NCBI RefSeq assembly: GCF_011927905.1
Contig: NZ_JAATJL010000001.1
Coordinates: 434,001 to 498,000, forward strand
Reading direction: 5' to 3'
Length of the DNA: 64,000 nucleotides
DNA from: Arthrobacter pigmenti
GTDB taxonomy: Bacteria > Actinomycetota > Actinomycetes > Actinomycetales > Micrococcaceae
The notes below the pieces were generated by a model. It saw nothing but the letters and a program-made list of their open reading frames with translations. It made no database searches and was not told the DNA's origin. The translations under genes were made by a program, and so were the position numbers. Position 1 is the stretch's first letter. Each line of letters starts with the position of its first letter. Below are positions 49,351-58,104 of the stretch, one piece after another.

Positions 49351-51237
49351 GTGAATACAGGAATGCCAGGTCCCGTTAAACCGGTTTCGCAGGACCGTCT
49401 CGCGGTGCAGCCGCTGCCGTTCGACGCCGTCGTGCTTTCTCCCGATGGCGTGCTGGGTGCCTGGCAGCAGGTAAATGCCGCTGCAACGCTGCCGCACTGT
49501 ATCGAGCACCTCGAGAAGTCGGCTGCGCTCGCGAACATGCGCGGCGCTGCCGGTCTCGAAGTTCACGCGTTCGAAGGCTTTCACTTTGCGGACTCGGACA
49601 TCTATAAAGTGCTGGAGGCGATCGGCTGGGAGGCGGGGCGGTCCGACGTCGGGCGCTTCCTGCCCTTTGTGGATCGGACCATTCAGCTGCTGGGCCAGGC
49701 ACAGCAGCCTGACGGATACCTCAACTCCTTCTACTCGGCCACGCCGGAGAAGCAGTTCTCGGACCTTCGCTGGGGACATGAGCTGTACTGCCTGGGCCAC
49801 CTCCTGCAAGCCGGCATCGCCTGGGCGCGTACCACCGGGCGCCGGGACCTGCTTGAGATCGGCATCCGGTTCGCTGAGCGGGTCGAGGAAGAGTTCCCTC
49901 CCGGCGGGCGGCTTCCGGTGTGCGGGCATCCGGAGATCGAGACGGCTCTCGCGGAGCTGTACCGGCTGGCGGGGGAGGAGCGCTGGCTGGACCTCGCGGT
50001 GCGGATGGTCGACGCGCGCGGGCACCGCAGTGTTGGGCCGGACAGGTTCGGTTACGGCTATTTCCAGGACCACGAGCCGGTACGTGAAGTCCGTGGGGCA
50101 ACGGGCCACGTGGTGCGGCAGCTCTACCTGGCAGCCGGAGTGGCCGACGTCTATACGGAAGCCGGGGATACCGCACTGCTGGAAGCGTTGCACCGCATCT
50201 GGTCCGACGTTCATCTGCGCAAGATGTACATCACCGGCGGTCTGGGCTCCCGGCACCGTGACGAAGCATTCGGTGATCCCTTCGAACTGCCTCCTGACCG
50301 GGCGTACTCCGAGACCTGTGCGGCTATCTCCAGCGTGCAGTTCAACTGGCGGATGCTGCTGTTGACCGGTGAGGGACGATTCGCGGATGAGCTGGAACGC
50401 GCCCTGTACAACGCTGTTGCCGGGTCCATTTCGCCGGGTGGCACGGAATTCTTTTACTCCAACCCGTTGCAGGTCCGGACGGAGCGTGACGGTGAGCATG
50501 AGCAGGCACCCGCGCGGCGTGCCCGCTGGTACGACTGCGCGTGCTGTCCGCCGAACATCGCCCGTCTCATCGCCTCGATCTCCAGCTACACGGCAACAGC
50601 CGACGACGACGGCGGCTTGCAGCTTCACCTCTACGACCCGGCGCGCATCACGCTCCCGGCAGCAACAGTCACCGTGGCCACCGGGTACCCGTTTGACGGC
50701 CGGGTGGTCCTGAAGATCGATGGAACACTCACGGGCGTTCTTGCGTTGCGGATTCCTGCGTGGTCGCACGCCTTTACCCTGCGCGTCGATGGGGAGCCGC
50801 AGTCCCTCGATCCGGAGAATGGGTATGTGCGGATCGCCGCCATGGGGGTCGCCCAGGTGGAGCTGAAACTGGATACGTCCGTCCAGCTTCGCCAGCCTCA
50901 CCCGCACCTGGACGCCGCACGCGGCTGTGTAGCGGTGACGCGCGGGCCACTGGTGTACACGCTGGAGCAGACGGACCTCCCCGACGGTGTGCTGTTGGAG
51001 GACTTCGTGTTGGACGCCTCAAGGACGCTGGTCGATGCAGGGCGTGATGCCGTGCTTGGCGTACCTCTAATCCGGGTCCATGGCAGCACCCGAGCCCGTC
51101 CGGCTGAACCGTATCCCGATGCCGCGGTGAACTTTGCGATCAGTGACCGTATTTCCGCGAACCTGGTTCCGTACTACAGGTGGGGCAACCGAGGTCCGGG
51201 CGGTATGCGGGTTTGGATCCCTCCCGCTTCCCGTTGA
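49351..51237 (+). CDS. GH127 beta-L-arabinofuranosidase
   Basis: A 628-residue cytoplasmic enzyme of the HypBA1 family (alpha/alpha barrel plus beta sandwiches). Compared with Bifidobacterium HypBA1, acid/base Glu322 matches Glu305. Zinc ligands Glu338 and Cys340 match Glu321 and Cys323 (SETC), and Cys417/Cys418 match Cys398/Cys399 (CACCPP), with Cys398 as nucleophile. It hydrolyses beta-linked arabinofuranose, found on plant extensins. GTG 49351 is 5 bp after the GH43 stop; ATG 49363 is possible. Its presence widens the locus beyond alpha-arabinan. Confidence 0.9.
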   Translation: MNTGMPGPVKPVSQDRLAVQPLPFDAVVLSPDGVLGAWQQVNAAATLPHCIEHLEKSAALANMRGAAGLEVHAFEGFHFADSDIYKVLEAIGWEAGRSDVGRFLPFVDRTIQLLGQAQQPDGYLNSFYSATPEKQFSDLRWGHELYCLGHLLQAGIAWARTTGRRDLLEIGIRFAERVEEEFPPGGRLPVCGHPEIETALAELYRLAGEERWLDLAVRMVDARGHRSVGPDRFGYGYFQDHEPVREVRGATGHVVRQLYLAAGVADVYTEAGDTALLEALHRIWSDVHLRKMYITGGLGSRHRDEAFGDPFELPPDRAYSETCAAISSVQFNWRMLLLTGEGRFADELERALYNAVAGSISPGGTEFFYSNPLQVRTERDGEHEQAPARRARWYDCACCPPNIARLIASISSYTATADDDGGLQLHLYDPARITLPAATVTVATGYPFDGRVVLKIDGTLTGVLALRIPAWSHAFTLRVDGEPQSLDPENGYVRIAAMGVAQVELKLDTSVQLRQPHPHLDAARGCVAVTRGPLVYTLEQTDLPDGVLLEDFVLDASRTLVDAGRDAVLGVPLIRVHGSTRARPAEPYPDAAVNFAISDRISANLVPYYRWGNRGPGGMRVWIPPASR

Positions 51238-51284
51238 GTGCGGAGGGGGTGGTGCGCAAGAACCCGGGGTGCAAGGCTGGACCC

Positions 51285-51488
51285 ATGTCATTCAGCAAAG
51301 GAACCAAGGTCAGCTGGAACACCTCGCAGGGCAAAACGCACGGCAAGGTGGTCGAGAAGAAGGACAAGGAGTTCACCTTCGAAGGGCAGAAGTTCAACGC
51401 TTCCACGGATGAGCCCTACTACATTGTGGAGAGCGGGAAGACCGGCAAGCAGGCCGCCCACAAGGAAAGCGCGCTCTCGGAGCATTAG
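51285..51488 (+). CDS. DUF2945 small protein
   Basis: A 67-residue protein beginning MSFSKGTKVSWNTSQGKTHGKVVEKK and containing DEPYYIVES, the DUF2945 (hypervirulence-associated HVA1/TUDOR-like) pattern. The fold is a small beta barrel, often encoded with stress genes; the function is unknown. The start is chosen from family length; the RBS is poor (GCAAGG). Confidence 0.82.
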   Translation: MSFSKGTKVSWNTSQGKTHGKVVEKKDKEFTFEGQKFNASTDEPYYIVESGKTGKQAAHKESALSEH

Positions 51489-51560
51489 CGGGAATGTTTT
51501 CCGGACCGCGACGGTTCAACTAGATGCAAACGCATGAACAAGTGGACTGGAGGACCGGCA

Positions 51561-52187
51561 ATGGAAACGCGCCGAGTAGTAGTGGTGTCCGGTGGCATGA
51601 GTACCCCATCGTCGAGCCGGATGCTGGCTGACCAGCTTGCGGAAGCAACCCGCCGCGAGCTCGACGGGCTGGATCTGCTGGCTGACGTCACCACCATCGA
51701 ACTGCGAGAACTCGCCGTCGACATTGCCAACAACATGGTGACCGGTTTCGCCCCGCCCGCACTGGCAGACGCGCTGCAGTCCGTGAAGGATGCGGACGCC
51801 CTCATTGTGGTCAGCCCTGTCTTCTCCGGCTCCTACAGTGGGCTGCTCAAGTCCTTCTTCGACGTCCTCGACAACACGGTCCTCGACGGCATGCCCGTGC
51901 TCATCGGCGCGACCGGCGGCAGCATCCGCCACTCGCTCATGCTCGACCACGCAATGCGCCCCCTCTTCAGCTACCTGCGCGCACGCGTGGCGCCAACAGC
52001 CGTCTACGCTGCGCCGGAGGACTGGGGATCAGGTACGCAGGGAGCCCCTGCGCTCGACCAGCGCGTAGCCCGGGCCGCATCGGAGCTCACCGGCATGATG
52101 GCGGGTACTCGATCAGCGCGTCGCCCGGACGGTCTGCAGGCGTCGGCGCCGTTCGAGGAACTGCTCGCGCAGGTTCAGGGACGCTAG
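51561..52187 (+). CDS. NAD(P)H-dependent FMN reductase
   Basis: A 208-residue flavodoxin-fold protein of the MsuE/CE1759 type: VVVSGGMSTPSSSRMLADQL (FMN phosphate loop), SPVFSGSYSGLLKSFFDVLDN and GATGGSIRHSLML (isoalloxazine and dimer contacts). It supplies reduced FMN to monooxygenases or acts as an NADPH:flavin reductase. TGGAGGACC lies just before ATG 51561; ATG 51534 is less likely. It has no clear partner here, though a FAD monooxygenase lies convergent 190 bp away. Confidence 0.86.
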   Translation: METRRVVVVSGGMSTPSSSRMLADQLAEATRRELDGLDLLADVTTIELRELAVDIANNMVTGFAPPALADALQSVKDADALIVVSPVFSGSYSGLLKSFFDVLDNTVLDGMPVLIGATGGSIRHSLMLDHAMRPLFSYLRARVAPTAVYAAPEDWGSGTQGAPALDQRVARAASELTGMMAGTRSARRPDGLQASAPFEELLAQVQGR

Positions 52188-52277
52188 GGCTGGAGCTGCC
52201 TGAGACCGCGCGGCCGCCGTTCCGCGCAGCTCACTCCCCGCGCCGCGCACTCCCCGCGCTCGCTCCGCGCCGAATTT

Positions 52278-52344
52278 CCCACTGAGTGCCCGGTTCCACT
52301 GGGAGCGAACTGTTCCTTCCCAGTGAACCTGCCTGCTCAGTGGG
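52278..52344. terminator. Nested hairpin between convergent genes
   Basis: CCCACTGAG (52278-52286) pairs with CTCAGTGGG (52336-52344). Inside, GGTTCCACTGGGA pairs with TCCCAGTGAACC, with one bulge/mismatch. This structure fills the gap between the FMN reductase and FAD monooxygenase 3' ends, a position expected for a bidirectional terminator. The bases before it (52200-52270) are GC repeats with no gene. Confidence 0.6.
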
Positions 52345-52376
52345 ATTTCCGGCAACACAAACGCGGTGGCGAACCC

Positions 52377-53498
52377 TCAGTGCATCGTGAACGTTCGCGC
52401 GACGGCGTCGTGTACCGCCGGAATCCCCGCGACCCGGCCCAGGATGCGGTTACGGGCGGACAATAACGACGGCGGCATCGGCCGTCCCAGCAGCATGTTG
52501 ACGTGAGCCTGGCGTGAGGCGACTACGGCTGCCCGGCGCCGTTCGCTGTTGAAGCGGCGCAGTTCCAGGCCCACGTCGCGACCGGCAAGCGAGGCAACTA
52601 TCAGCGGAACCAGTTGCCCGGCGTCGAGCCAGCCGAGGTTCATCCCCTGGCCGCCGATCGGCGAGACCTCATGCGCGGCATCGCCGATCAGCGCAATGCG
52701 ACCCCGCACGAACCGGCCCGCGATGCGGCGCCGCACCCCGAAGGAACTCAGCATCGTATTGCTGTGCGGATTCACGGTAACGCCGGTCCGGTCCGCCACC
52801 AGGCGAGCGACCGTCGTCGCGGTGGGGGAGTCCACGAGCGCCGGCATCCGCACCACCCAGCGCCGTACCGAACCGGGCAACGGAAACGACTCCACGATCC
52901 CGTCCGGCTCGAGGTAGAGCGCCGCCGTACTTCCATCGCCGGTGGTGTCCGCGAAATCCCCCATCACGTAGGCATCCGCGTACGGCCGCACGGGAGCCCG
53001 GATCCCCGCGGCGTCGCGGACTGTGCTGCGCGCGCCGTCGGCTCCGATCACCAGCCGCGAACGGTACGTTCCGGCGGAGGTGAGGGTGAGCACGTCGCCC
53101 CCGAGGTCGTGCACGGATTCCACCGCCGTTCCACGCTGCAACGCATCCGGTGCGAGTTGGGCAAGGCGCTCGGCGAGAATCCGCTCGGTTTGTTCCTGCG
53201 GAATCGCCAGTACGTAGCGATGCCTGCCCGGAACACAGTCGAAGGATAGCTCGGCGACCCTCCGTCCCCTGCTGCGCGCCACGCCGCCCTGAATCCGGAC
53301 ACCCTCCGCTATCAGCTGCTCCGCAACGCCTGCCGCTTCCAACGCATCCAGCGCCGGCGGATGAATGCCAATCGCACGGGAGTGATTGCTCCGTGAAGTC
53401 CGGCGTTCCAGCACCCGCACGTCCACCCCGGCCTGCGCCAACAGGATTCCCGCAAGCAGTCCTACGGGCCCACCACCAACGACGACGACGTCAGGCAC
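52377..53498 (-). CDS. FAD-dependent monooxygenase of the type III PKS cluster
   Basis: A 373-residue class A flavoprotein. GGGPVGLLAGILLAQAG binds ADP at the N-terminus, the RAIGIH region follows, and GDAAHEVSPIGGQGMNLGWLD binds the FAD ribityl. It resembles UbiH/PHBH-type aromatic hydroxylases. Its start overlaps the methyltransferase stop by 8 bases, and the upstream gene is the PKS, so it likely hydroxylates the PKS product. The order PKS-methyltransferase-hydroxylase mirrors the srsABC phenolic-lipid operon of Streptomyces griseus in function, though this methyltransferase is of another class. Confidence 0.86.
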   Translation of the reverse strand: MPDVVVVGGGPVGLLAGILLAQAGVDVRVLERRTSRSNHSRAIGIHPPALDALEAAGVAEQLIAEGVRIQGGVARSRGRRVAELSFDCVPGRHRYVLAIPQEQTERILAERLAQLAPDALQRGTAVESVHDLGGDVLTLTSAGTYRSRLVIGADGARSTVRDAAGIRAPVRPYADAYVMGDFADTTGDGSTAALYLEPDGIVESFPLPGSVRRWVVRMPALVDSPTATTVARLVADRTGVTVNPHSNTMLSSFGVRRRIAGRFVRGRIALIGDAAHEVSPIGGQGMNLGWLDAGQLVPLIVASLAGRDVGLELRRFNSERRRAAVVASRQAHVNMLLGRPMPPSLLSARNRILGRVAGIPAVHDAVARTFTMH

Positions 53499-54174
53499 GG
53501 CGCACCAGCAGGTTCCGGAAGGGGAACTGCCGCTCCACGCGCCAACCCTCAGGCACGACGTCGCGCAGTTCCGACGCCAGGTAGCTACGCCGGATCGACG
53601 TCAGCCCGTCTTCGCGGATATAGGATCCGCGGAACGGAAGCGTGGCGAGTGAGAAGAGCGGGTAGCCGATCCTTGTCCGCTCGATATCGCTGTGCAGGGC
53701 AAGTCGTGTGCTGAGGAACTCGGAGTCGCGGAGCAGCCCGTCCAGCTCGTCGGGGCTGAGGTGATGCAGCACATGGTTGGAGGTGACGACGTCGTATTGT
53801 TCCCCCTCCGCCACCAGCTCCGAACTGAACGCGCGCCGAAAGGTGAGTCCCGGCGTCGTGGGCTGGCTGTTGGCGAAGGCGAAGGCGCGCTCGTCCGGAT
53901 CGATGGCCGTGATGCTGAGCCGAATGCCGTCGCGGAACGCCCAGCGGGCGAAGGCGCGCGGCACGTCCCCGCCACCGGAACCGATGTCCAGCAGCGTGTT
54001 GGTGCGCGTCGTTGAGAGCACCGGACGCACCTGCCGTTCCCACATGCGGCGCCACCTTGCAACGAACCGGTTGATGAGGCTGAACTGCGCGTACGTGCGG
54101 TCGAGCGTGGCGGGATCACAGCCGGGTTTGTCCATCTCCTCGACGGCGTCGAGGTCCCGGTGGCTCAGGAACAT
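53491..54174 (-). CDS. Class I SAM-dependent methyltransferase of the PKS cluster
   Basis: A 227-residue Rossmann methyltransferase: motif I LLDIGSGGGDVPRAFARWA (about 61-79), acidic motif AIDPDERA, and the motif IV region YDVVTSNHVLHHLSPDEL. It probably methylates a polyketide hydroxyl or ring carbon. It overlaps the PKS gene by 10 bases and the monooxygenase by 8 bases, so all three are translationally coupled. Confidence 0.87.
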   Translation of the reverse strand: MFLSHRDLDAVEEMDKPGCDPATLDRTYAQFSLINRFVARWRRMWERQVRPVLSTTRTNTLLDIGSGGGDVPRAFARWAFRDGIRLSITAIDPDERAFAFANSQPTTPGLTFRRAFSSELVAEGEQYDVVTSNHVLHHLSPDELDGLLRDSEFLSTRLALHSDIERTRIGYPLFSLATLPFRGSYIREDGLTSIRRSYLASELRDVVPEGWRVERQFPFRNLLVRRA

Positions 54175-55301
54175 GTCTTGGTGAGCAGGGCGGTTTCGAC
54201 GGTCAGGCCAGGACCGAAGGCCATGGAGCAGATGCGCTCGTCTGCTTGTGTTGGAGGCTGTTCGAGGATGTGTTTCAGCACGAACATCACGGTGGCGCTG
54301 CTCATGTTGCCGTAGTTGCGGAGGGTTTCCCGGGCAGGAATCAGCTGGTCATCGCTAAGCTTGAGTTTGGCCTGCACCTTGTCGAGGATGCTGCGGCCGC
54401 CGGGGTGGATGGCCCAGTGCTCGATGTCCCGGTATTCCTTGCCGATCAGGGACTCATCCCGCTCCAGCAGAGGGCTGAGGGCTTCGACGATGTGCTCATC
54501 GATGATGTGCGGCACGTATGTCCCGAGCACCATCTCGAAACCCTCGTCACCGATGTTCCATGCCATCGCCTCCTCGCCGACCGGGGTGAGCGTGGTTTCG
54601 AAAAAGTCCAGGCTCAGCAGGCTGCCCTCGGGACGCGGAATGTCAGTGCGTGCGCTGACGATTGCGGCGGCGGCGCCGTCGGCGAAGAGCGACGTGCCCA
54701 CAATGGTGTCCGGATTGTTGGAAGACCGGACGTGCAGCGAACACAGCTCGGCGCTCACCACCAGGACCACGGCGTTCGGGTCCGCGTCGCAGAACGACTT
54801 CGCAGCGCGCAGGGCCGGGAAGGCCGCGTAGCATCCCATGAAGCCCAGATGGAATCGCTGAGCGGAGGCGTTCAGGCCGAGCGCACGCACAATCTTGTAG
54901 TCCGGTCCCGGGTTGAAGAAACCGGTACAGGACACGGTGACCACATGCGTGACGTCTTCCGGACGCACGCCCTCGGCGGCGTCGAGTGCCTTCCGCGCAG
55001 CCTCGATGAAGAGCTTGGTGCTCTGCTCGGCGTACACCTCGTTGCGTGCTTTGGTGCCCGGGCTGAGGATCGTCATGGTGTCGGAGTCGAAAAACAGCGG
55101 CTCCTCGTTATGCCGCTCGAGGGTGAGTTCTTCGACGGCGGTGTAGCGGGTGTCGATGCCGGAGGAGTCGAAGGCCGCTGTGACCAGCCGCTTCCCGAGA
55201 CGGTTGAGGCCCGGCTGAGCAGCGAAAACATCCCGCACTACGGACTGAACCATGACGGTTGTCGGAACGGCGGTTTCGAGGGACCTCATCAGCACTGTCA
55301 T
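54165..55301 (-). CDS. Type III polyketide synthase
   Basis: A 378-residue chalcone-synthase-fold enzyme with the triad Cys157 (GFMGCYAAF), His299 (WAIHPGGR) and Asn332 (RNYGNMSSA). It condenses a starter acyl-CoA with malonyl-CoA; actinobacterial relatives make alkylpyrones, alkylresorcinols or tetrahydroxynaphthalene. The starter cannot be told from the motifs. It is the first gene of the three-gene operon. The 113-bp gap to the divergent lipoprotein gene contains AT-rich CATACTGATTGTTAGA, a plausible promoter zone. Confidence 0.93.
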   Translation of the reverse strand: MTVLMRSLETAVPTTVMVQSVVRDVFAAQPGLNRLGKRLVTAAFDSSGIDTRYTAVEELTLERHNEEPLFFDSDTMTILSPGTKARNEVYAEQSTKLFIEAARKALDAAEGVRPEDVTHVVTVSCTGFFNPGPDYKIVRALGLNASAQRFHLGFMGCYAAFPALRAAKSFCDADPNAVVLVVSAELCSLHVRSSNNPDTIVGTSLFADGAAAAIVSARTDIPRPEGSLLSLDFFETTLTPVGEEAMAWNIGDEGFEMVLGTYVPHIIDEHIVEALSPLLERDESLIGKEYRDIEHWAIHPGGRSILDKVQAKLKLSDDQLIPARETLRNYGNMSSATVMFVLKHILEQPPTQADERICSMAFGPGLTVETALLTKTCS

Positions 55302-55414
55302 AGTTCATTCTTAGGTGAGCCGCTGACCGAACACAATACGAAGCATACTGATTGTTAGATTTACTAGGTGTCACGTACTGCTTCAGCGCGTCGAGATGGC
55401 GGTAGCGTAGAGGT

Positions 55415-56422
55415 ATGAAGAGGTCCTGGAGGGTACGGCCCGTATCCGTGGCGGTTATCCTTGCGATGACGCTGCTCGTCGCGGGCTGCAGCGGTCCGGA
55501 TTTGTCCGACTCCAGACCGACGGCGCCATCTTCGGCAACATCCCCACAAACGATGACGACGGCGCCCTCGCCGACAGCCACGCCGTCGCCAACTCCAACG
55601 CCGACGCCCTCACCCACTCCTGAACAATTGGAGTTGCCGCGCGGCGGCGTCGAACTCTTTCCTGAGTATCGCCTGGTGGGATTCAGCGGACACCCGTACT
55701 CGCCGGCGCTCGGCAGGCTGGGGATCGGCGCTATCGACGAGCGGGTTGCCGAGATCGAGGATCTCGGAGCGCAACTGGCGGAAGGCCGCACGGTGCTGCC
55801 TGTGCTGGAACTGATTGCCGTCGTCGTGCAGGCGGCTCCCGGTGCGGACGGTGCCTACCGCACCCGTGCATCGGACGACATCATTGCCGACTATCTTGAG
55901 GCCGCCCGCCGGCATGACGGCATTCTGCTGCTGAACGTGCAGCCGGGCCGCTCGAGCATGGAGGAGGAGGTCCGCTCGCTCGAGAAGTGGCTCAAGGAAC
56001 CCGATGTGAGCGTCGCACTGGACCCCGAATGGGACATCAACGCCGACCAGTTGCCGGGAGTTTCCTACGGCCACACCACCGGCGAGGAGATCAACGCGAT
56101 TGCCACCTACCTCGACGGAATTGTGCAGGAGGAGAACCTTCCGCAGAAGCCGCTTGTCTTCCATCAGGTGTCGGCCAGCGTCGTGTCCAACGAGGCAGCG
56201 ATCCAGGAATACGAGGGCGTCGAAGTGATCAAGAGCGTTGACGGCATTGGGTCAGCGGGCATGAAGATCGAAACCTACAATGCGCTGATGAAGGATCTGT
56301 CACCGAATATCCATGCCGGCTTCAAGCTCTTTTTCGAGGAGGACGTGAAGCTAGGTCCCCTGATGACGCCGGCGGAGGTCCTGGCGTTGACGCCGCAGCC
56401 GGAGTACATCCTGTACGAGTAG
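55415..56422 (+). CDS. Secreted lipoprotein with Pro/Thr linker
   Basis: A 335-residue lipoprotein with lipobox LVAGC (about Cys25), a Ser/Thr/Pro-rich linker (about 30-68) and a globular domain beginning RGGVELFPEYRLVGFSGHPYSPALGRLG. Acidic clusters such as SVALDPEWDINADQLPG and a final EYILYE suggest a TIM-barrel-like fold, but I do not recognise the family with confidence. TAGCGT (55403-55408) lies 6 nt before the ATG, so a leaderless mRNA is likely. It is divergent from the PKS operon. Confidence 0.78.
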   Translation: MKRSWRVRPVSVAVILAMTLLVAGCSGPDLSDSRPTAPSSATSPQTMTTAPSPTATPSPTPTPTPSPTPEQLELPRGGVELFPEYRLVGFSGHPYSPALGRLGIGAIDERVAEIEDLGAQLAEGRTVLPVLELIAVVVQAAPGADGAYRTRASDDIIADYLEAARRHDGILLLNVQPGRSSMEEEVRSLEKWLKEPDVSVALDPEWDINADQLPGVSYGHTTGEEINAIATYLDGIVQEENLPQKPLVFHQVSASVVSNEAAIQEYEGVEVIKSVDGIGSAGMKIETYNALMKDLSPNIHAGFKLFFEEDVKLGPLMTPAEVLALTPQPEYILYE

Positions 56423-56519
56423 CAGCTGCGTGGCCACCAAACCATGGGAGCTGTGCCTCCGAATACAGGGTAAGTATTCACGGGCCGCTACGCTGCGGCT
56501 TGATACCGAAACCCTGAGG

Positions 56520-57170
56520 ATGTGGACTTTCGTGGCAGCTCGATCGGCAGCTCTGACCGGTGGTGCGTTGCTGGTGGCCATCCTGACCAGCGGCTGCATG
56601 GCCGTGGAAGAGAATCCGCTGAACGTCAATTCACCGCGCGAGGATCAGCAGAATGTCAGTTCGTTCCAGCAGACGCCTGAAGATTTCGGCGATGATCCCC
56701 TGAATCTCGCCGAGAATGGCGCCAACCTCTGCACCGCACAGCCGTCCGTCGGGTATCAGGAATTCACGGTGCTGGTTCACAACGAGGCCCTCGAGACTTT
56801 CACCATTGACGGGGTGTCCCTGGCCGATCCGCAGGGACTCACGCTGATCAAGGCCGAGATCTCAGCGGCGAACCGGGAAGGCCACCACAAGGCGCACGGA
56901 GGAGACGAGGGCGGCCACGGTACGCACAGTGCCGAAGCGGCGCCTGTTACTCCGGAGGCTGAGCCAGCCGGGCCTGTGGTTCCGGTTCCCGCAAACGGTT
57001 ACAACATCACCACTCACGAGTACGTGAACCTGGTTGTCTCGATTTCCATAGCGGAGGGCGCTGAGGCCGGAACCGCGCAGGGAATCGACGTGGCTTATTC
57101 GACCGGCGACCAGGAGTTCGCCGGTACGCACCCGCTCGTGATCGAACTGACCCGCGGGGGCTGCGCTTAG
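56520..57170 (+). CDS. Secreted lipoprotein with His-rich insert
   Basis: A 216-residue protein with lipobox LTSGC (about Cys26) and two beta-rich parts (YQEFTVLVHNEALETFTIDGVSL and VNLVVSISIAEGAEA) separated by a flexible segment. The segment begins with a His/Gly cluster (GHHKAHGGDEGGHGTH) and continues Ala/Pro/Glu-rich. The cluster could bind metal, and the beta parts suggest an Ig-like or DUF4352-like fold. ATG 56520 or GTG 56532 may be the start. It follows the previous lipoprotein by 97 bp. Confidence 0.7.
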   Translation: MWTFVAARSAALTGGALLVAILTSGCMAVEENPLNVNSPREDQQNVSSFQQTPEDFGDDPLNLAENGANLCTAQPSVGYQEFTVLVHNEALETFTIDGVSLADPQGLTLIKAEISAANREGHHKAHGGDEGGHGTHSAEAAPVTPEAEPAGPVVPVPANGYNITTHEYVNLVVSISIAEGAEAGTAQGIDVAYSTGDQEFAGTHPLVIELTRGGCA

Positions 57171-57273
57171 CACCGGTGTTCGTTCTGCTTGATTCGATTC
57201 ACGCTGCACTCATCGGTTAACGTCTCAGGTGTCAGCAAGCTGCTGATCTACAAACGTGAGGAAAGAGTTCACC

Positions 57274-58065
57274 GTGACGTTAGGCAGTCTTGAGGGTCGT
57301 TCGGTACTGATCACCGGAGCCGGAGGGCTCGGCATCGGCCGCGGCATGGTCGAGTCAGCCCTCGCCGCGGGCGCCCAGGTGGTGGGAGTGGACCTCTCGT
57401 CGGAGAACGCACAACGGCTTTCCGAGACTTTCCCGCAGGTCCGGTGCCTCGTCGGTGACATTGCCGACGAGGATCAGGTCGAGCGGATCTTCGCGGAAGC
57501 AGGTCCCGTGGATGCGCTCATCAACAGCGCCGGGATCGGGCTGGTCAAACCCTTCTACGAGGTGGAAGTTTCCGAGTATGACCGCGTCCATGACATCGAT
57601 GTGCGCGGCACCTGGCTCATGTGCCGTGCATTCACGCGGCAATTGCTCCAGAGAAACGCCGCCGGGTCGATCGTCAACGTCTCATCAGTGCACGGATCGG
57701 CCACGACCGAGGGCTTCGCAATCTACGCCGCGGCAAAAGCAGCCGTTGAGGGCCTGACCCGCGGAATCGCGATCGACCTGGGTGCGTCTGGCGTTCGCTG
57801 CAATGCCGTAGCGCCCGGATATGTTCCCTCCGAGGGTGGAGCCGGGCTTCCGGAGGAGTACTCCGATGAACACCGGAAGCTCGTGGACAGGGAAGTGAAC
57901 GACTTCCAGGTGCTCAACCGCCTCATGGAAGGACGCGACATGGGTGATGCCGCAGTGTTCCTGCTCTCGGATGCTGCGCGAGGCGTCACCGGACAAACGC
58001 TGCTGGTTGACTCCGGTCTCACCCTTCGCCTCTACAACAAGTCCCACACGCAGGTACAGCGTTAG
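57274..58065 (+). CDS. Short-chain dehydrogenase/reductase
   Basis: A 263-residue classical SDR with TGAGGLGIG for NAD(P), NSAG, the catalytic Ser in NVSSVHG, YAAAKAAVEG with Tyr and Lys, and GVRCNAVAPGYV. The C-terminus GVTGQTLLVDSGLTL fits sugar- or 3-oxoacyl-type dehydrogenases. GTG 57274 follows GAGGAAAG; a GTG at 57256 is inside that RBS context. The substrate is unknown and there is no operon partner. Confidence 0.85.
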   Translation: MTLGSLEGRSVLITGAGGLGIGRGMVESALAAGAQVVGVDLSSENAQRLSETFPQVRCLVGDIADEDQVERIFAEAGPVDALINSAGIGLVKPFYEVEVSEYDRVHDIDVRGTWLMCRAFTRQLLQRNAAGSIVNVSSVHGSATTEGFAIYAAAKAAVEGLTRGIAIDLGASGVRCNAVAPGYVPSEGGAGLPEEYSDEHRKLVDREVNDFQVLNRLMEGRDMGDAAVFLLSDAARGVTGQTLLVDSGLTLRLYNKSHTQVQR

Positions 58066-58104
58066 CCCACAGGTAGCCACGGGACCCGCCGACTTGATGC
58101 AACA

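Noticed and set aside
48832..50907. 691-codon minus-strand frame across GH43 and GH127
   Set aside because: It is opposite two enzymes with intact catalytic motifs, and no domain is recognisable in it.
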